From positions 1 through 62,929 of the forward strand of contig DATKRV010000060.1 in NCBI GenBank assembly GCA_035532075.1: a stretch of 62,929 bases of DNA, in the 5' to 3' direction. A program made the translations under genes and the position numbers. Below the pieces are notes generated by a model, which saw nothing but the letters and a program-made list of their open reading frames with translations, was not told where the DNA came from and did not search any database. Below are positions 54,374-62,929 of this stretch, piece by piece; position 1 is the stretch's first letter, and the number at the start of each line of letters is the position of its first letter. The stretch comes from CAIVND01 sp035532075. Its GTDB lineage: Bacteria > Actinomycetota > Acidimicrobiia > Acidimicrobiales > Bog-793.

Positions 54374-55312
54374 CTAAAGGCCCCCCAGCGCGAGCGAGAC
54401 GACCGATGATGCCACTGCCACGGCCTGAGAACGACAGAGCAGGGTCTCCATCGAGAGCCTCCCGGGGTCGACCGTCGTCTCTTGCTCCGAGGCAAGTGCG
54501 TCGAGGATGAACTTGCGCACCTGACGGCCATCGAGGCCGGCAAGGTTGGCCGCGACATCCTCGAGTGCTTTGTCGGCTGCCAGCAGACCACACGCGGGAA
54601 ATTTGCTCCCGAGGTGCAAAAGCGTGTCCGCGAGAAGTTCTTGAATGACCGGTACCGTGAGTGTTGGGAAACTCAGGACAAGATCTGCGCGCGACATGAC
54701 AGCGTCATCGAGCGCCCCGGGGACGTTGGTCGTGCCAACCACCACCGTTCCCACAAGCTCGCGCGCCACCCAGTCGAGCGCTGAGAGCAGAGCCGCCGTG
54801 CCGCGAAAGACGTCAGCCGGGTTGATCTCGACCGACGACTTCGCGCGCGACACCCCGAGCGCCTCCATCTCATCGAGGACAACGACCAATGGCCCACTCT
54901 GTGCAAGCGAGGGAAGCTCCTCTTGGAAGAGCTGGATGATGTTGCGCTGTGTACGCCCGAGCAGCTCGCTCGTGAGGACATGGCAGTTCACATCGATAAC
55001 GCGTACGGACCCGAGACGCCCGCCGAAGTGTTCGGCCACCTTCGCGCCAAGACCTCGCGCGAGCGAGGTCTTGCCCGTACCGGGCGGCCCCGAAAGGACG
55101 ATGAGCCCGTGAGTCGGCAGGCTCGCCCCTCCGAGACCAACCCGCCGCAGTTCCATCGCCAACAGCGCGTGGTTGAAAAGGAGCGCCTTTAACTCCGGGG
55201 GTACAACGATGTGATCCCACGCCTCGAGGAGCGCGGCGTCATCTTCCGGTGCCGTGACGCGCACGGCATCGTGCACGTACGAGTGCCCGGAAAGATGCGA
55301 GTGATCGCTCAA
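54374..55312 (-). CDS. Pch2/TRIP13-like AAA+ ATPase, third gene of a hydantoinase operon
   Basis: A 312-residue AAA+ ATPase. Walker A GPPGTGKT (75-82), Walker B VVVLDEME (143-150), sensor-1 TTN (194-196) and sensor-2-like GRQVRK (262-267) are intact. The linker WDHIVVPPELKALL before Walker A, IDVNCHVLTSELLG after it, and INPADVFRGTAALLSALD plus SRADLVLSFP after Walker B follow the course of human TRIP13 and yeast Pch2, remodellers of HORMA-domain proteins. The N-terminal substrate domain of TRIP13 is reduced to about 30 residues. Its start overlaps hyuB by four bases (ATGA at 55309). The natural hypothesis is that it remodels or activates the HyuA/HyuB complex. Confidence 0.82.
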   Translation of the reverse strand: MSDHSHLSGHSYVHDAVRVTAPEDDAALLEAWDHIVVPPELKALLFNHALLAMELRRVGLGGASLPTHGLIVLSGPPGTGKTSLARGLGAKVAEHFGGRLGSVRVIDVNCHVLTSELLGRTQRNIIQLFQEELPSLAQSGPLVVVLDEMEALGVSRAKSSVEINPADVFRGTAALLSALDWVARELVGTVVVGTTNVPGALDDAVMSRADLVLSFPTLTVPVIQELLADTLLHLGSKFPACGLLAADKALEDVAANLAGLDGRQVRKFILDALASEQETTVDPGRLSMETLLCRSQAVAVASSVVSLALGGL

Positions 55313-57018
55313 CTCCGCCTCCCTCGAAGCCGTGTCGTCGCACCCGCATCGACGTCGAGCTCCTCATCCAAAACGACCGCGTAGAGTTCGCGTGCCGAGT
55401 CGCGCGAGACGTACCCGCGCCGCACGTCGAGCGCGACAAGCTCGGGCTCGCGTGTCCGAGGGTCCCCCATTCCACCTCCGCCCGCTCCCTCCACTCGGAA
55501 GATCTCGCCGGGCGCTACCTGGTACTGGCCAGCGACGGGCAGCGGAAAATCACCTTCGCCCCTGCCAAGCGTCACCCGGGCAACGCTCCCCGGCAGCCCC
55601 CCGGCTACTCCGCGGCCGGGAAATCGCCCCCGCTCGGCACGTCGGCTTACAGTCGCCGCGTTCACCGCCTCATACTCGCGCCGGTAGCTGAGCCCTCCGC
55701 GCGTGCGGCCAGGGCCACCCGAGTCCTTGATCAGCTCAAAGCGTCGCACCCGCATCGGGAACTGTGACTCGAGGATCTCCACCGAGGTGATCGCCAGGTT
55801 CGTCGCATAGACCGCGACACCCGAGACACCATCCCGCTCGGCCATCGCGCCCATGGCGCTGCCGAGTACCTCATACTGCAGCGCTCGCGCGCCCAATAGA
55901 TCCGTCTGCCAGTTGAATGCGAGCGTTCCACCGCTTCCCCCGGAATGAGCGATCGAACGCTCCGGTATGAATTGGCCAAGCGCCTCGAAGCACAGATCAA
56001 CGAATCGATGATTGACCGAGGTTGCCGCGCCGACCGGCGCCGGAGAGACGGGATCGAGGACGCTCCCCCTCCGACTCACCAGTCGCACCGGACGTCGCAT
56101 CCCGTCGTTGAATCCGAAGTCGGGATCCGCCAACGCGATCAGCGCAAAGAAGATGCCTGCCTCGACATAGGGAATCGTCATGTTGACGGGTCCGACCGTC
56201 TGGTCGTCGCTCCCGGTCGTGTCAAAGATGATCTCATCGCCCGAGACGGTGACACTGAGCGCGAGGCGGACAGGACGCTCGAGGTCAACTCCATCGTTGT
56301 CCATGAAACCCTCCACCGATACCGAACCGTCGGGCCAAGATGTGAGGCACCGCCGGAGATTCCGTTCGCCCTGATCCATGAGCTCGTCGTACACCTCGAG
56401 CAATGTGTTGATCCCAAACTGGCGCGCGATCGCCGTAATTCGCTCAGCTCCAACCTGGGTCACACCAAGCTGCGCGCGCATGTCACCGAAGAACAGGTCC
56501 GGGTTGCGCACGTTGGCCGAAATCACCTGGTCGACCACCTCGTTCACGACGCCGTCGCGGCGGTAGCGGAGCGGTGGCAACAAGAGCCCCTCTTGGAAGA
56601 GATGCGTAGCGCCCATCGACGCGCTACCGACAACAGAGCCTCCAAAGTCGGGCTTGTGCGCTATCGAGCAGCCGAAGCCGACGAGCACGCCATCACAGAA
56701 GGCTGGCACAACCACGCCAAGGTCCGGCGTATGCGGTATCGAAGCTTCGTAGGGGTGGTTCGAGAGATAGATATCCCCGGGAGCCATATCCGGGAAACGC
56801 TCGAGAAGTACCCGGATGAAGTGGTGGTAGTTCATCCGGTGACCGTGTGTCAGCCCGTTCACGACGATGTCACCCTTTGGCGAGAGCAAGAAAATCGAAC
56901 AGTCGCGCGACTCGCGCATAAGCGTCGAATACGCACTGCGGTAGAGCAAATAGGTGAGCTCGGCGATCGCGGCTTCGAGCCGCGTCCTTGTCACCTCGAC
57001 CTCGAGCACCGTAGCCAT
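55309..57018 (-). CDS. hyuB: Hydantoinase B/oxoprolinase subunit
   Basis: A 569-residue protein of the HyuB family. The N-terminus has YRSAYSTLMRESRDCSIFL and GDIYLSNHPYEASIPHTPDL, with IAHKPDFGG and HSGGSGGTLAFNWQT further on. The metal-binding Glu/Asp/His cluster of the family is in these segments. C-terminal glycine-rich tail ends with GGGGMGDPRTRE. HyuB partners with HyuA in ATP-dependent N-methylhydantoinases, 5-oxoprolinases and acetone/acetophenone carboxylases. The start codon overlaps the hyuA stop by one base (TGATG). Confidence 0.9.
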   Translation of the reverse strand: MATVLEVEVTRTRLEAAIAELTYLLYRSAYSTLMRESRDCSIFLLSPKGDIVVNGLTHGHRMNYHHFIRVLLERFPDMAPGDIYLSNHPYEASIPHTPDLGVVVPAFCDGVLVGFGCSIAHKPDFGGSVVGSASMGATHLFQEGLLLPPLRYRRDGVVNEVVDQVISANVRNPDLFFGDMRAQLGVTQVGAERITAIARQFGINTLLEVYDELMDQGERNLRRCLTSWPDGSVSVEGFMDNDGVDLERPVRLALSVTVSGDEIIFDTTGSDDQTVGPVNMTIPYVEAGIFFALIALADPDFGFNDGMRRPVRLVSRRGSVLDPVSPAPVGAATSVNHRFVDLCFEALGQFIPERSIAHSGGSGGTLAFNWQTDLLGARALQYEVLGSAMGAMAERDGVSGVAVYATNLAITSVEILESQFPMRVRRFELIKDSGGPGRTRGGLSYRREYEAVNAATVSRRAERGRFPGRGVAGGLPGSVARVTLGRGEGDFPLPVAGQYQVAPGEIFRVEGAGGGGMGDPRTREPELVALDVRRGYVSRDSARELYAVVLDEELDVDAGATTRLRGRRS

Positions 57019-59102
57019 CAGCCGTCACTCCGTTCGCAGACCAGATTGTGATACGCGTCACACGTTGCCCTCCAGCGCGGAGGCACAAACGAGGTGGTGT
57101 CGGGCTGCTCGACGATCGCGGGGCCATCGAAAACCATGCCCGCGAAGAGTGCAGTCCGGTCGTAAACGGGAATCGTCTTCCAGTGGCCACCAAAATAGAC
57201 GGGGCGTTCCGCCTTGGGAACCGGCGCATCAGGGGGGGCGCCCCGCGCAGGGGCCGGCAACGGTTCGTAGGTCGGCAGTTTCACGACGGTCCGGATGCGA
57301 AAGCTCACAATCTCGACCCGCTCTGACTCTGCGGAATAGCCATAGGTTCGACGATGGCCCGCATGGAACAGCCCACGGAGCAACGCGGGCGTCTCATCGG
57401 TTTCACAGAGTGGGACCGAAATACGGATCTCGAAGCCTTGCCCGGCGTAGCGGGCGTCGACCTCACGGTTGCATTTCACCTCTTCGGCGGTGAAGCCCTG
57501 AGCCTGCATCGCCAGCAGTGCGCGACTCTCGAGCGAGGCGTATTGGTCCTCAATCGCCGCCGCGCTCGACGACTCAAGGAGGGTGATCTCGGATTGGACA
57601 AAGTCCTGGACAACGTCGGTCGAAAGCAACCCGACCGCAGAGAATGCCCCGGGGTTCGCCGGGACCAAGATCCGGCTGATGCCAATCTCCTCCGCGACGC
57701 CCGCCGCGTGAAGTGGCCCGGCGCCGCCACAGGGCACGAGCGTGACCTTTGACAGGTCGATCGCGCGCTGCGCCGCAAAAACCCTGATTGCCTCTGCCAT
57801 GTGCACGTCATTGATCTCGACCATCGTCGTGGCCGCCTCTTCAACGCTAAGACCAAGCGGCTCAGCGATCCGTCCGGTGATCGCCGTCACGGCGAGCGTC
57901 GGGTTGATCACCATCTGGCCGCCGAGATAGTACTCAGGGTTGAGAAATCCCAGCACGAGATCCGCGTCGGTCGTTGTCGGGTCCGTGCCGCCCCTCCCGT
58001 AACAGACCGGCCCGGGCGACGCGCCAGCGCTGTCAGGACCTACAAGAAGACGTCCGTCGGGCGCGAGGCGCGAGATCGTCCCACCCCCCGCTCCAATCGT
58101 CGTGATGTCGAGCATTGGGACATAGATGTCATGGCCGACGAGATTGCCCTCGGTCACCTCAAGCGCTCCGGTCTCGTCGACAAACGCGATATCCGCGCTG
58201 GTGCCGCCGATATCGAGGGTCACAAGCGTGCCCTGCGACACCGCACGTGCCATCGCGACCGCTCCTTGGACCGCGGCAGCCGGACCTGACAACAGGGTCT
58301 GGACTGCGCGACCACCAACGACAACGGCGGAAAAGGGCATGAGGCCACCGTTCGACTCCATCAGGAAACATCGGTTGAACGGGAGGCCACTTTCCGCAAG
58401 CGCCTCACCGAGATTGCGCACGTAGTCGACGAGAAGCGGCTCCAAGCTCGCGTTCAGCAGCATCGTCGAGATTCTCGGCCACTCCCGAATCCGGGGAAGT
58501 ACTTCGGATGACAGCGATACGCGCACCTGTGGACACCGCTCTCGGATCACCGCTCGCAGGAGTTCCTCATGCATCGGGTTGGCGAAAGAAAAGAGGAGAC
58601 AGACGGCGATCGAACCGACCCCGAGTGTGCCGATCCTCTCGGCGATCTCTTCGGCGGCATCCATCGTGAGTTCGCGCACCACTTTGCCGTTGCGATCGAT
58701 CCGCTCGGGCACCTCAATGACGTTCAACTCGTCGACGAGACTGTCTCCATGACCGATCGTGAGGTCATAGATGTTGCCGCGGCGTTGCTGATCTTGCACC
58801 TGAACAGCGCCTCGATGACCCTCGGTAATCAACAGCGCACAGGGTGGATAGCTCCTCTGGATGAGTGCGTTGGTCGTGATCGTGGTCCCATGGAGGAACT
58901 GATCAATCGAAGCTATCGAAAAGTCCGGTCTTTGCTCGGCGACGAAGCGCAGTCCATTCAATACCCCCACAGAGGGATCTGCGGGCGTCGTCAGGACCTT
59001 ATAAATCTCAACGGCTCGGCTCAGCGGATCCAAGATTGCGACATCGGTGAAGGTGCCTCCGACGTCGACCCCGACGCGCCAGCGGCGCTCCGGATCGTCC
59101 AT
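57018..59102 (-). CDS. hyuA: Hydantoinase A/oxoprolinase subunit
   Basis: A 694-residue ATP-binding subunit of the hydantoinase family. GVDVGGTFTDVAILDPLS near the start is the phosphate-binding loop of the actin-like ATPase fold, FLHGTTITTNALIQR follows, and LDIGGTSADIAFVDE is the second phosphate site. TTIGAGGGTISRL and PGPVCYGRGGT are signature motifs. Starts at ATG 59102 with GGGGGGAAAT before it; a longer frame upstream has no ribosome binding site. The small third subunit (gamma) of acetone carboxylases is absent; instead the operon carries a TRIP13-like ATPase. Substrate unknown. Confidence 0.92.
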   Translation of the reverse strand: MDDPERRWRVGVDVGGTFTDVAILDPLSRAVEIYKVLTTPADPSVGVLNGLRFVAEQRPDFSIASIDQFLHGTTITTNALIQRSYPPCALLITEGHRGAVQVQDQQRRGNIYDLTIGHGDSLVDELNVIEVPERIDRNGKVVRELTMDAAEEIAERIGTLGVGSIAVCLLFSFANPMHEELLRAVIRERCPQVRVSLSSEVLPRIREWPRISTMLLNASLEPLLVDYVRNLGEALAESGLPFNRCFLMESNGGLMPFSAVVVGGRAVQTLLSGPAAAVQGAVAMARAVSQGTLVTLDIGGTSADIAFVDETGALEVTEGNLVGHDIYVPMLDITTIGAGGGTISRLAPDGRLLVGPDSAGASPGPVCYGRGGTDPTTTDADLVLGFLNPEYYLGGQMVINPTLAVTAITGRIAEPLGLSVEEAATTMVEINDVHMAEAIRVFAAQRAIDLSKVTLVPCGGAGPLHAAGVAEEIGISRILVPANPGAFSAVGLLSTDVVQDFVQSEITLLESSSAAAIEDQYASLESRALLAMQAQGFTAEEVKCNREVDARYAGQGFEIRISVPLCETDETPALLRGLFHAGHRRTYGYSAESERVEIVSFRIRTVVKLPTYEPLPAPARGAPPDAPVPKAERPVYFGGHWKTIPVYDRTALFAGMVFDGPAIVEQPDTTSFVPPRWRATCDAYHNLVCERSDG

Positions 59103-59910
59103 ATTTCCCCCCCGGTCAGAACTTCGTCGCGACAAGGACCCCCTCGCCGGACACGGAGATCCTATTGTTGCACATTGTGCCTCAGCGCCACCGAGGCGAA
59201 CATGCGATCTGGCTCTCGCGCCAATTGCACAACCGCTGTACATCTCGCGGCGCGTTGTCACTGCTGCGCACTCGAGGGACGTTCGACCCCGGTGGGGGAA
59301 TTCTTCACTGGACCGCGGCTCTTGGTGATTGCTGGGCTTGGTTACCCGCCGCTCCAATCAAAGGCTACCGCCGCGCCCTTTCGGGTGCTCACCCGGCGTT
59401 ATTTGAAGAGTTCGATCGTCACGAGAACCGATCTCTGTGTCGGCCGATGGGCCAGACCCTGGGTGATCCAATGGTCGCCGCGGCAATGCTCGATCGCCTG
59501 AGGTACCGAGCGTCGTGCCCGAACCTGGCGGCGAGAGTTATCGGATGCGCTCACCGCGGGGCCCAGCGCGAGGCATCATGGGGCGGAGATGACAACGCAG
59601 GAGAGCTCGTCTCGACGCCGACGGACCAGCCGATCAACGAGGAGATTTCGCTGATCGAATTTAAAAAGTTTCGGAGATTGTCCGCACGATGGTTGGCGAG
59701 GGACCCGCGTTGAGCTGGCTCGTCTCCAGGTGACCCCTTTCCCCCGATTGTCACATTCGCTCGGAGAGCGAGGCGCTGAAAAGCTTCGAAGTCGCCGAGT
59801 CCTGACAGTCTTCCCAATACTGTCTACAGGTGTTATCTGTTCCGCGACCCCTGATTGTCGCTCATGGGTTCTTGTCGACAAAAAGCGCCAAGCAAAGTAC
59901 AGCGCTCCTC
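59103..59910. other. Upstream region of the hydantoinase operon
   Basis: About 800 bases with no recognised gene. Short frames lack ribosome binding sites. The operon promoter is expected in its first part on the minus strand. Confidence 0.35.
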
Positions 59911-60687
59911 TTAGCGGCGGAGGCGGCTCAAGTCCACCAGACCCCGATGCGCAGTCTGGCCACCGTCGACGACCACGGCCGTGCCGGTCATGAACGACGA
60001 GGCAGGAGAGGCAAGGAATCCAATCAGATTCGCGATCTCCGAGGCGTCGGCAAAACGTCCAAGGACAGTACTCATAACCGATTCGGGGTTGTGACCCGAA
60101 GGGCTTTGGGTGTCGACTGGACCTGGGCATACGCTATTTGCGCGCACGCCCGAGCTACCCACTTCGGTGGCGAGCTGACGGGTAAAGCCAATGACTCCGG
60201 CCTTGGCTGTGCTGTAAGCATTTCCGAGCGGAAGTCCCACAAGGGCGTGAGTCGATGCCACATTCACGAAGCTCCCGGTTGCGCGCTCGACGAGTGGCAA
60301 AAGCGCTCTCGACATGAGGAACATACTCGTGAGTGATATCTCAATCACCCTTGACCACTCGCTGAGCGCCATGTCGCGCACCGCCTGTCGATTGCCCTCC
60401 GCTCCGACGACATTCACGACCGCCGCCAAGGACTCGACCTCACTCTCGATGCGATCGCGTATTGATGAGACCTGATCCTCCGCCGAGACGTCTGCAACAA
60501 TGGCTACCCCATTTTGACCATAGGTGTTCCGGTCATTGTCGACCGTCTCCTCGAAGTCCGGCCGGATGTCGATGGCATACACCCGAGCGTTCATCTCGGT
60601 GAGAACCGCGCATGTAGCCCGCCCGATTCCGTGTGCCGCACCGGTGACCACGATCGCCTGGCCGTTGAAGTTCAATTGACTCAGCAC
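59911..60687 (-). CDS. Short-chain dehydrogenase/reductase
   Basis: A 258-residue SDR. Cofactor site TGAAHGIG (15-22) with Asp39 in YAIDIR, which favours NAD over NADP. The NNAG motif reads NVVG (92-95). Catalytic Ser145, Tyr158 and Lys162 are in VNVASTHA and AYSTAKAG. CPGPVDTQ follows. GTG 60687 is favoured as start because GAGGGGG lies six bases upstream; a longer frame to 60789 lacks this. It may oxidise an alcohol in the same catabolic region, but the substrate is unknown. Confidence 0.9.
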   Translation of the reverse strand: MLSQLNFNGQAIVVTGAAHGIGRATCAVLTEMNARVYAIDIRPDFEETVDNDRNTYGQNGVAIVADVSAEDQVSSIRDRIESEVESLAAVVNVVGAEGNRQAVRDMALSEWSRVIEISLTSMFLMSRALLPLVERATGSFVNVASTHALVGLPLGNAYSTAKAGVIGFTRQLATEVGSSGVRANSVCPGPVDTQSPSGHNPESVMSTVLGRFADASEIANLIGFLASPASSFMTGTAVVVDGGQTAHRGLVDLSRLRR

Positions 60688-61435
60688 GCAAACCCCCTCT
60701 GGCTCGTTGTCAGAGCTTTGCAGATGTGAGAATCGTCGTAACGGCACATCCCGGGGCACGCTATCGCACGAGTCTTCCGTCGACTCCATGAATATCTTCG
60801 TGTTGATTCAAGCTGGTGCGATAAGAGACCGGCATCGGCACTTGCTTCACAGATGCTGACGACCGATCCCCGGTGAAGGCGTGCAGACACCTCGCTCCAC
60901 CGGTTGTAGCGCTGGCTCCGCTCCCGCGCCGTATCGTGGCTTCTGCCTGCCGCCAAGAGGCTCGCCCTTTTGTCAAATGAGTACTACCGTTCGGATGCCC
61001 GTCGCGAGGGCGAAAGTCCTTGCTGGCGCGCGAAAAAGGGATCACATCAGTCCAAGGCCGCTCCTTCGTCCGCGAAAGCCGGTCACGCAGCGCCCCGACC
61101 TTTCGGACGCGCGGACCGTCGTGTGACCGGTCGCGCGACTTGCTACGCGTGATCAGCTACTCAATCGAAAACGGTGAACGACGCTTGACCAGCTCGCGGT
61201 TGCTATCGCGGATTACATCGGAAATCTTTTCAACAATCGGTACCGACAAACTCCGCTCAGATGGCGCGCACGACTCGAATTCGCGGCTCTCCTGACGCGT
61301 TGAACTTCTGTCCCAATCGCACAGGCGTGACCTTGACGTGGAATCGGGTCAGATGGAGCAAATGATAGGGTGACCCATCGATCTTGACGATGGATCTACT
61401 CGGCCGGACTTGCCAGACTCACGAGGGTGATATTG
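60688..61435. other. Gap between the SDR and M24-type genes
   Basis: About 750 bases between divergent genes. No supported gene, repeat or RNA; both promoters should be here. Confidence 0.35.
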
Positions 61436-62692
61436 ATGGGGGATACAGGATTATCCGATTCGGGCGTGCCGTTCATGGCCCCATTGACATTTGGTCCAGG
61501 ATCGGTTGATTGGCAGCACCGAGTGGATCCCAATGAACTACGCGAACAGCGAATGGCGAGAGCGCGAACGGTTTTGCGGGATGCCGGCATCTCTGTTGTG
61601 CTTGCCGGTGGTCCGCAATTCTGCCGCTACCTCACGGGACTTCAAGGGCCCGAGTTTGCGCCCGATCTGTGGTACGTCCTCTTCCCAGTCGAGGATGAAC
61701 CGATCGTCTTCGCGCATGCGGGATATGTCCGCAACATGCCTGCTGAGACGCCGTGGATCCATGAATGGCGGGTGTCACGGTCGTGGCTACGCGGCATACC
61801 GGGAGTCGAGGCCTCAAAGTTCGAAGCCAGGGCGTTCGCCCGTGACATTCAGGTCGAGCTGCAAAGACTTCAGCTGCTCGGTGAACCACTCGCCGTAGCC
61901 GGCTTTGATAGCTATGCCCACGCGGCACTTCATGAGGTGATCGGGAACATCGTTCCCGGAGAGCCTGCGATGCAACAGGCAATGGCAATAAAGACCCATG
62001 AGGAACTCTCCTGTCTTCGCATGGCCGCCTCAATCACCGATCGCATGTGGGCCGCGATGGCAAAGGGATTAAGGGTCGGTATGACCGATGCGGAGCTAGC
62101 AAGCATCGGTCGATCCGCTGGGAGCAGCGGTGGAGCAGACTCCGTTACAGCAGGCTTTCGGATCGGCCCACTCGCCCAAGAACGTGGGATAAAGGGCACA
62201 AATCAGTTCATCATGCCCGGCGATATTCTTATTGGCAACGTCTGTGGAACCAGCTACTTCGGCTACAGAGCATGTTCGTATCGGACGTTTAGCGCGGGTC
62301 GCAGTCCGACTAACCAAGAGCGTGGATGGATGACACGTCTTGAAGACCGTATTCTCGGAGTCGTTTCAGAGCTGAAGCCTGGAGGATTAACAAGCGTCGC
62401 CGCTCGGCACTTCCCGAATGCGCTTGACTCGGGATACCAAGATGAGGTCGAACTCTTGACGATCGAAATCGGCCATGGAATTGGTCTTCATCAATATGAG
62501 CAGCCGGTGGTTAATCGCCAGTGGTCGATCGACTATCCCCAGGAGATCCACGAGGGCATGGTCGTTGCCGTCGAGGGCCGGGACGGCATACCGGGCGAAT
62601 CAACTGTGCGGATCGAAGCCATGGCAGTGGTGACAAAGGATGGACCGATGCTGATCGATCGCTACCCCTTTGACATCATCGAGGCGGGATAG
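61436..62692 (+). CDS. M24/creatinase-family protein lacking both metal-binding aspartates
   Basis: A 418-residue protein of the aminopeptidase P/prolidase/creatinase fold. The N-terminal domain spans about 30-185; the pita-bread domain begins near 190. In M24 metallopeptidases the ligands are Asp, Asp, His, Glu, Glu. Here the first is Asn268 (GDILIGNVCG) and the second is Cys280 (GYRACSYRTF), while His347 (GHGIG), Glu380 and Glu394 remain. Loss of both Asp fits a metal-free amidinohydrolase such as creatinase, or an inactive form, rather than a peptidase. ATG 61436 with GAGGG upstream. Confidence 0.85.
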   Translation: MGDTGLSDSGVPFMAPLTFGPGSVDWQHRVDPNELREQRMARARTVLRDAGISVVLAGGPQFCRYLTGLQGPEFAPDLWYVLFPVEDEPIVFAHAGYVRNMPAETPWIHEWRVSRSWLRGIPGVEASKFEARAFARDIQVELQRLQLLGEPLAVAGFDSYAHAALHEVIGNIVPGEPAMQQAMAIKTHEELSCLRMAASITDRMWAAMAKGLRVGMTDAELASIGRSAGSSGGADSVTAGFRIGPLAQERGIKGTNQFIMPGDILIGNVCGTSYFGYRACSYRTFSAGRSPTNQERGWMTRLEDRILGVVSELKPGGLTSVAARHFPNALDSGYQDEVELLTIEIGHGIGLHQYEQPVVNRQWSIDYPQEIHEGMVVAVEGRDGIPGESTVRIEAMAVVTKDGPMLIDRYPFDIIEAG

Positions 62693-62831
62693 TCTGCAGC
62701 GCAGTCAGATCAAATGATTTGTTGGCAAGACAGCCAAAATTGACATCGACTAGTCCGAAGTTCCCCCCACTGTTCCGGCGAACACTGACATCTACCTGCT
62801 GTTTTATGGCGATGGTCAGGAGAAGTACTGA

Positions 62832-62929
62832 CTACATGTAACCGAGGCGGTGCGAAAGCCCAAGGAGTTCAAATGCCCGACGCTGGATAGAGGTCGGCGT
62901 CGTGATCACCGTGAAGGCGGGGAGGTCGG
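62832..62929 (-). CDS. Transposase C-terminal end, probably IS1634-type, cut by the window edge
   Basis: The minus strand at the right edge encodes DLPAFTVITTPTSIQRRAFE and then LLGLSHRLGYM before a stop at 62832-62834. The TVITxPTxxQRRAFELLG pattern is what I recall from the C-terminus of IS1634/IS4-type transposases. Only 31 residues are visible, so the family is tentative. Confidence 0.5.
   Translation of the reverse strand, partial: DLPAFTVITTPTSIQRRAFELLGLSHRLGYM

Noticed and set aside
54374..55312. CBASS defence (TRIP13 plus HORMA)
   Set aside because: No HORMA, CD-NTase or effector gene is in the surroundings, and the gene is fused by overlap to a hydantoinase operon.
55945..57051. 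Plus-strand frame of 368 codons antisense to hyuB
   Set aside because: It mirrors the high-GC coding pattern of hyuB, has no ribosome binding site and no protein-like hydrophobic pattern.
1..62929. tRNA, rRNA or CRISPR arrays
   Set aside because: No cloverleaf with a TTCGANNC arm in the right context, no rRNA segments and no regularly spaced repeats were seen by eye; the GTTCGAATCC at 9071 lies inside the IS3 remnant.

Overview
The window reads as a piece of an actinobacterial chromosome, most likely from an acidophilic Acidimicrobiia-type organism. The pointers are moderately high GC with many GTG starts and GGGGGG-type ribosome binding sites, a secreted protein built of repeats of the form GYWxVxxxGRVFxFG that are abundant in Acidimicrobiia, a CAP-like secreted protein, and a WhiG/FliA-like sigma factor. 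The taxonomic call is inference from gene style, not a match. Both ends lie inside insertion sequences (IS630-type at the left, probably IS1634-type at the right), and two further stretches (about 9.0-11.4 kb and several long gaps) look like decayed DNA, so much of the window is accessory.

Layout. 0-1.3 kb: IS630 end inserted in a hipBA toxin-antitoxin operon, cutting hipA but leaving hipB and a 16-bp inverted-repeat operator. 1.7-8.5 kb: an Nramp-type metal transporter, two small proteins, a haem-oxygenase-like iron redox enzyme, an AI-2E-type permease and a YihY/BrkB membrane protein. 9.0-11.4 kb: IS3 remnant, one hypothetical protein and gene debris. 11.4-20.1 kb: two different thiamine-diphosphate enzymes followed by a complete NitT/TauT-type ABC importer. 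20.1-23.1 kb (minus strand): thiolase, TIM-barrel isomerase-like protein, methyltransferase. 23.2-34.6 kb: housekeeping-flavoured genes (purF, PHP phosphatase), a secreted repeat protein, a pair of MmgE/PrpD proteins, a beta-class DNA methyltransferase with an extra C-terminal domain, a phosphate-symporter-like MFS protein, a CAP-like secreted protein and a sigma factor whose start lies in a perfect 20-bp hairpin. 35-40 kb: VIT1/CCC1-type transporter, a bicupin, an FTR1-like ExxE membrane protein and a ChrB-N-like protein. 41.3-48.8 kb: a second NitT/TauT-type importer with a second copy of the bicupin, a gluconokinase-like FGGY kinase and a separately encoded binding protein. 49-54.2 kb: small ferredoxin of the CxxHxxC type, beta-propeller protein, amidohydrolase-like protein with altered metal site, aldo/keto reductase, HD-domain protein. 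54.4-59.1 kb: hyuA-hyuB hydantoinase/carboxylase-type operon with a translationally coupled third gene encoding a Pch2/TRIP13-like AAA+ ATPase. 59.9-62.7 kb: SDR dehydrogenase and an M24/creatinase-like protein lacking both metal-binding aspartates.

How the parts may work together. The two importers, the TPP enzymes, bicupins, thiolase, MmgE/PrpD, FGGY kinase, amidohydrolase, AKR, SDR and hydantoinase genes look like catabolic modules for small organic acids or N/S-containing compounds, but no substrate can be named from sequence alone. The most unusual element is the hyuA-hyuB-TRIP13-like operon: Pch2/TRIP13 ATPases are known as remodellers of HORMA-domain proteins, and here one is instead tied by overlapping reading frames to an ATP-dependent hydantoinase/carboxylase, suggesting an activating or remodelling ATPase for that enzyme. 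Metal handling is a second theme (Nramp, VIT1/CCC1, FTR1-like protein, ChrB-like protein).
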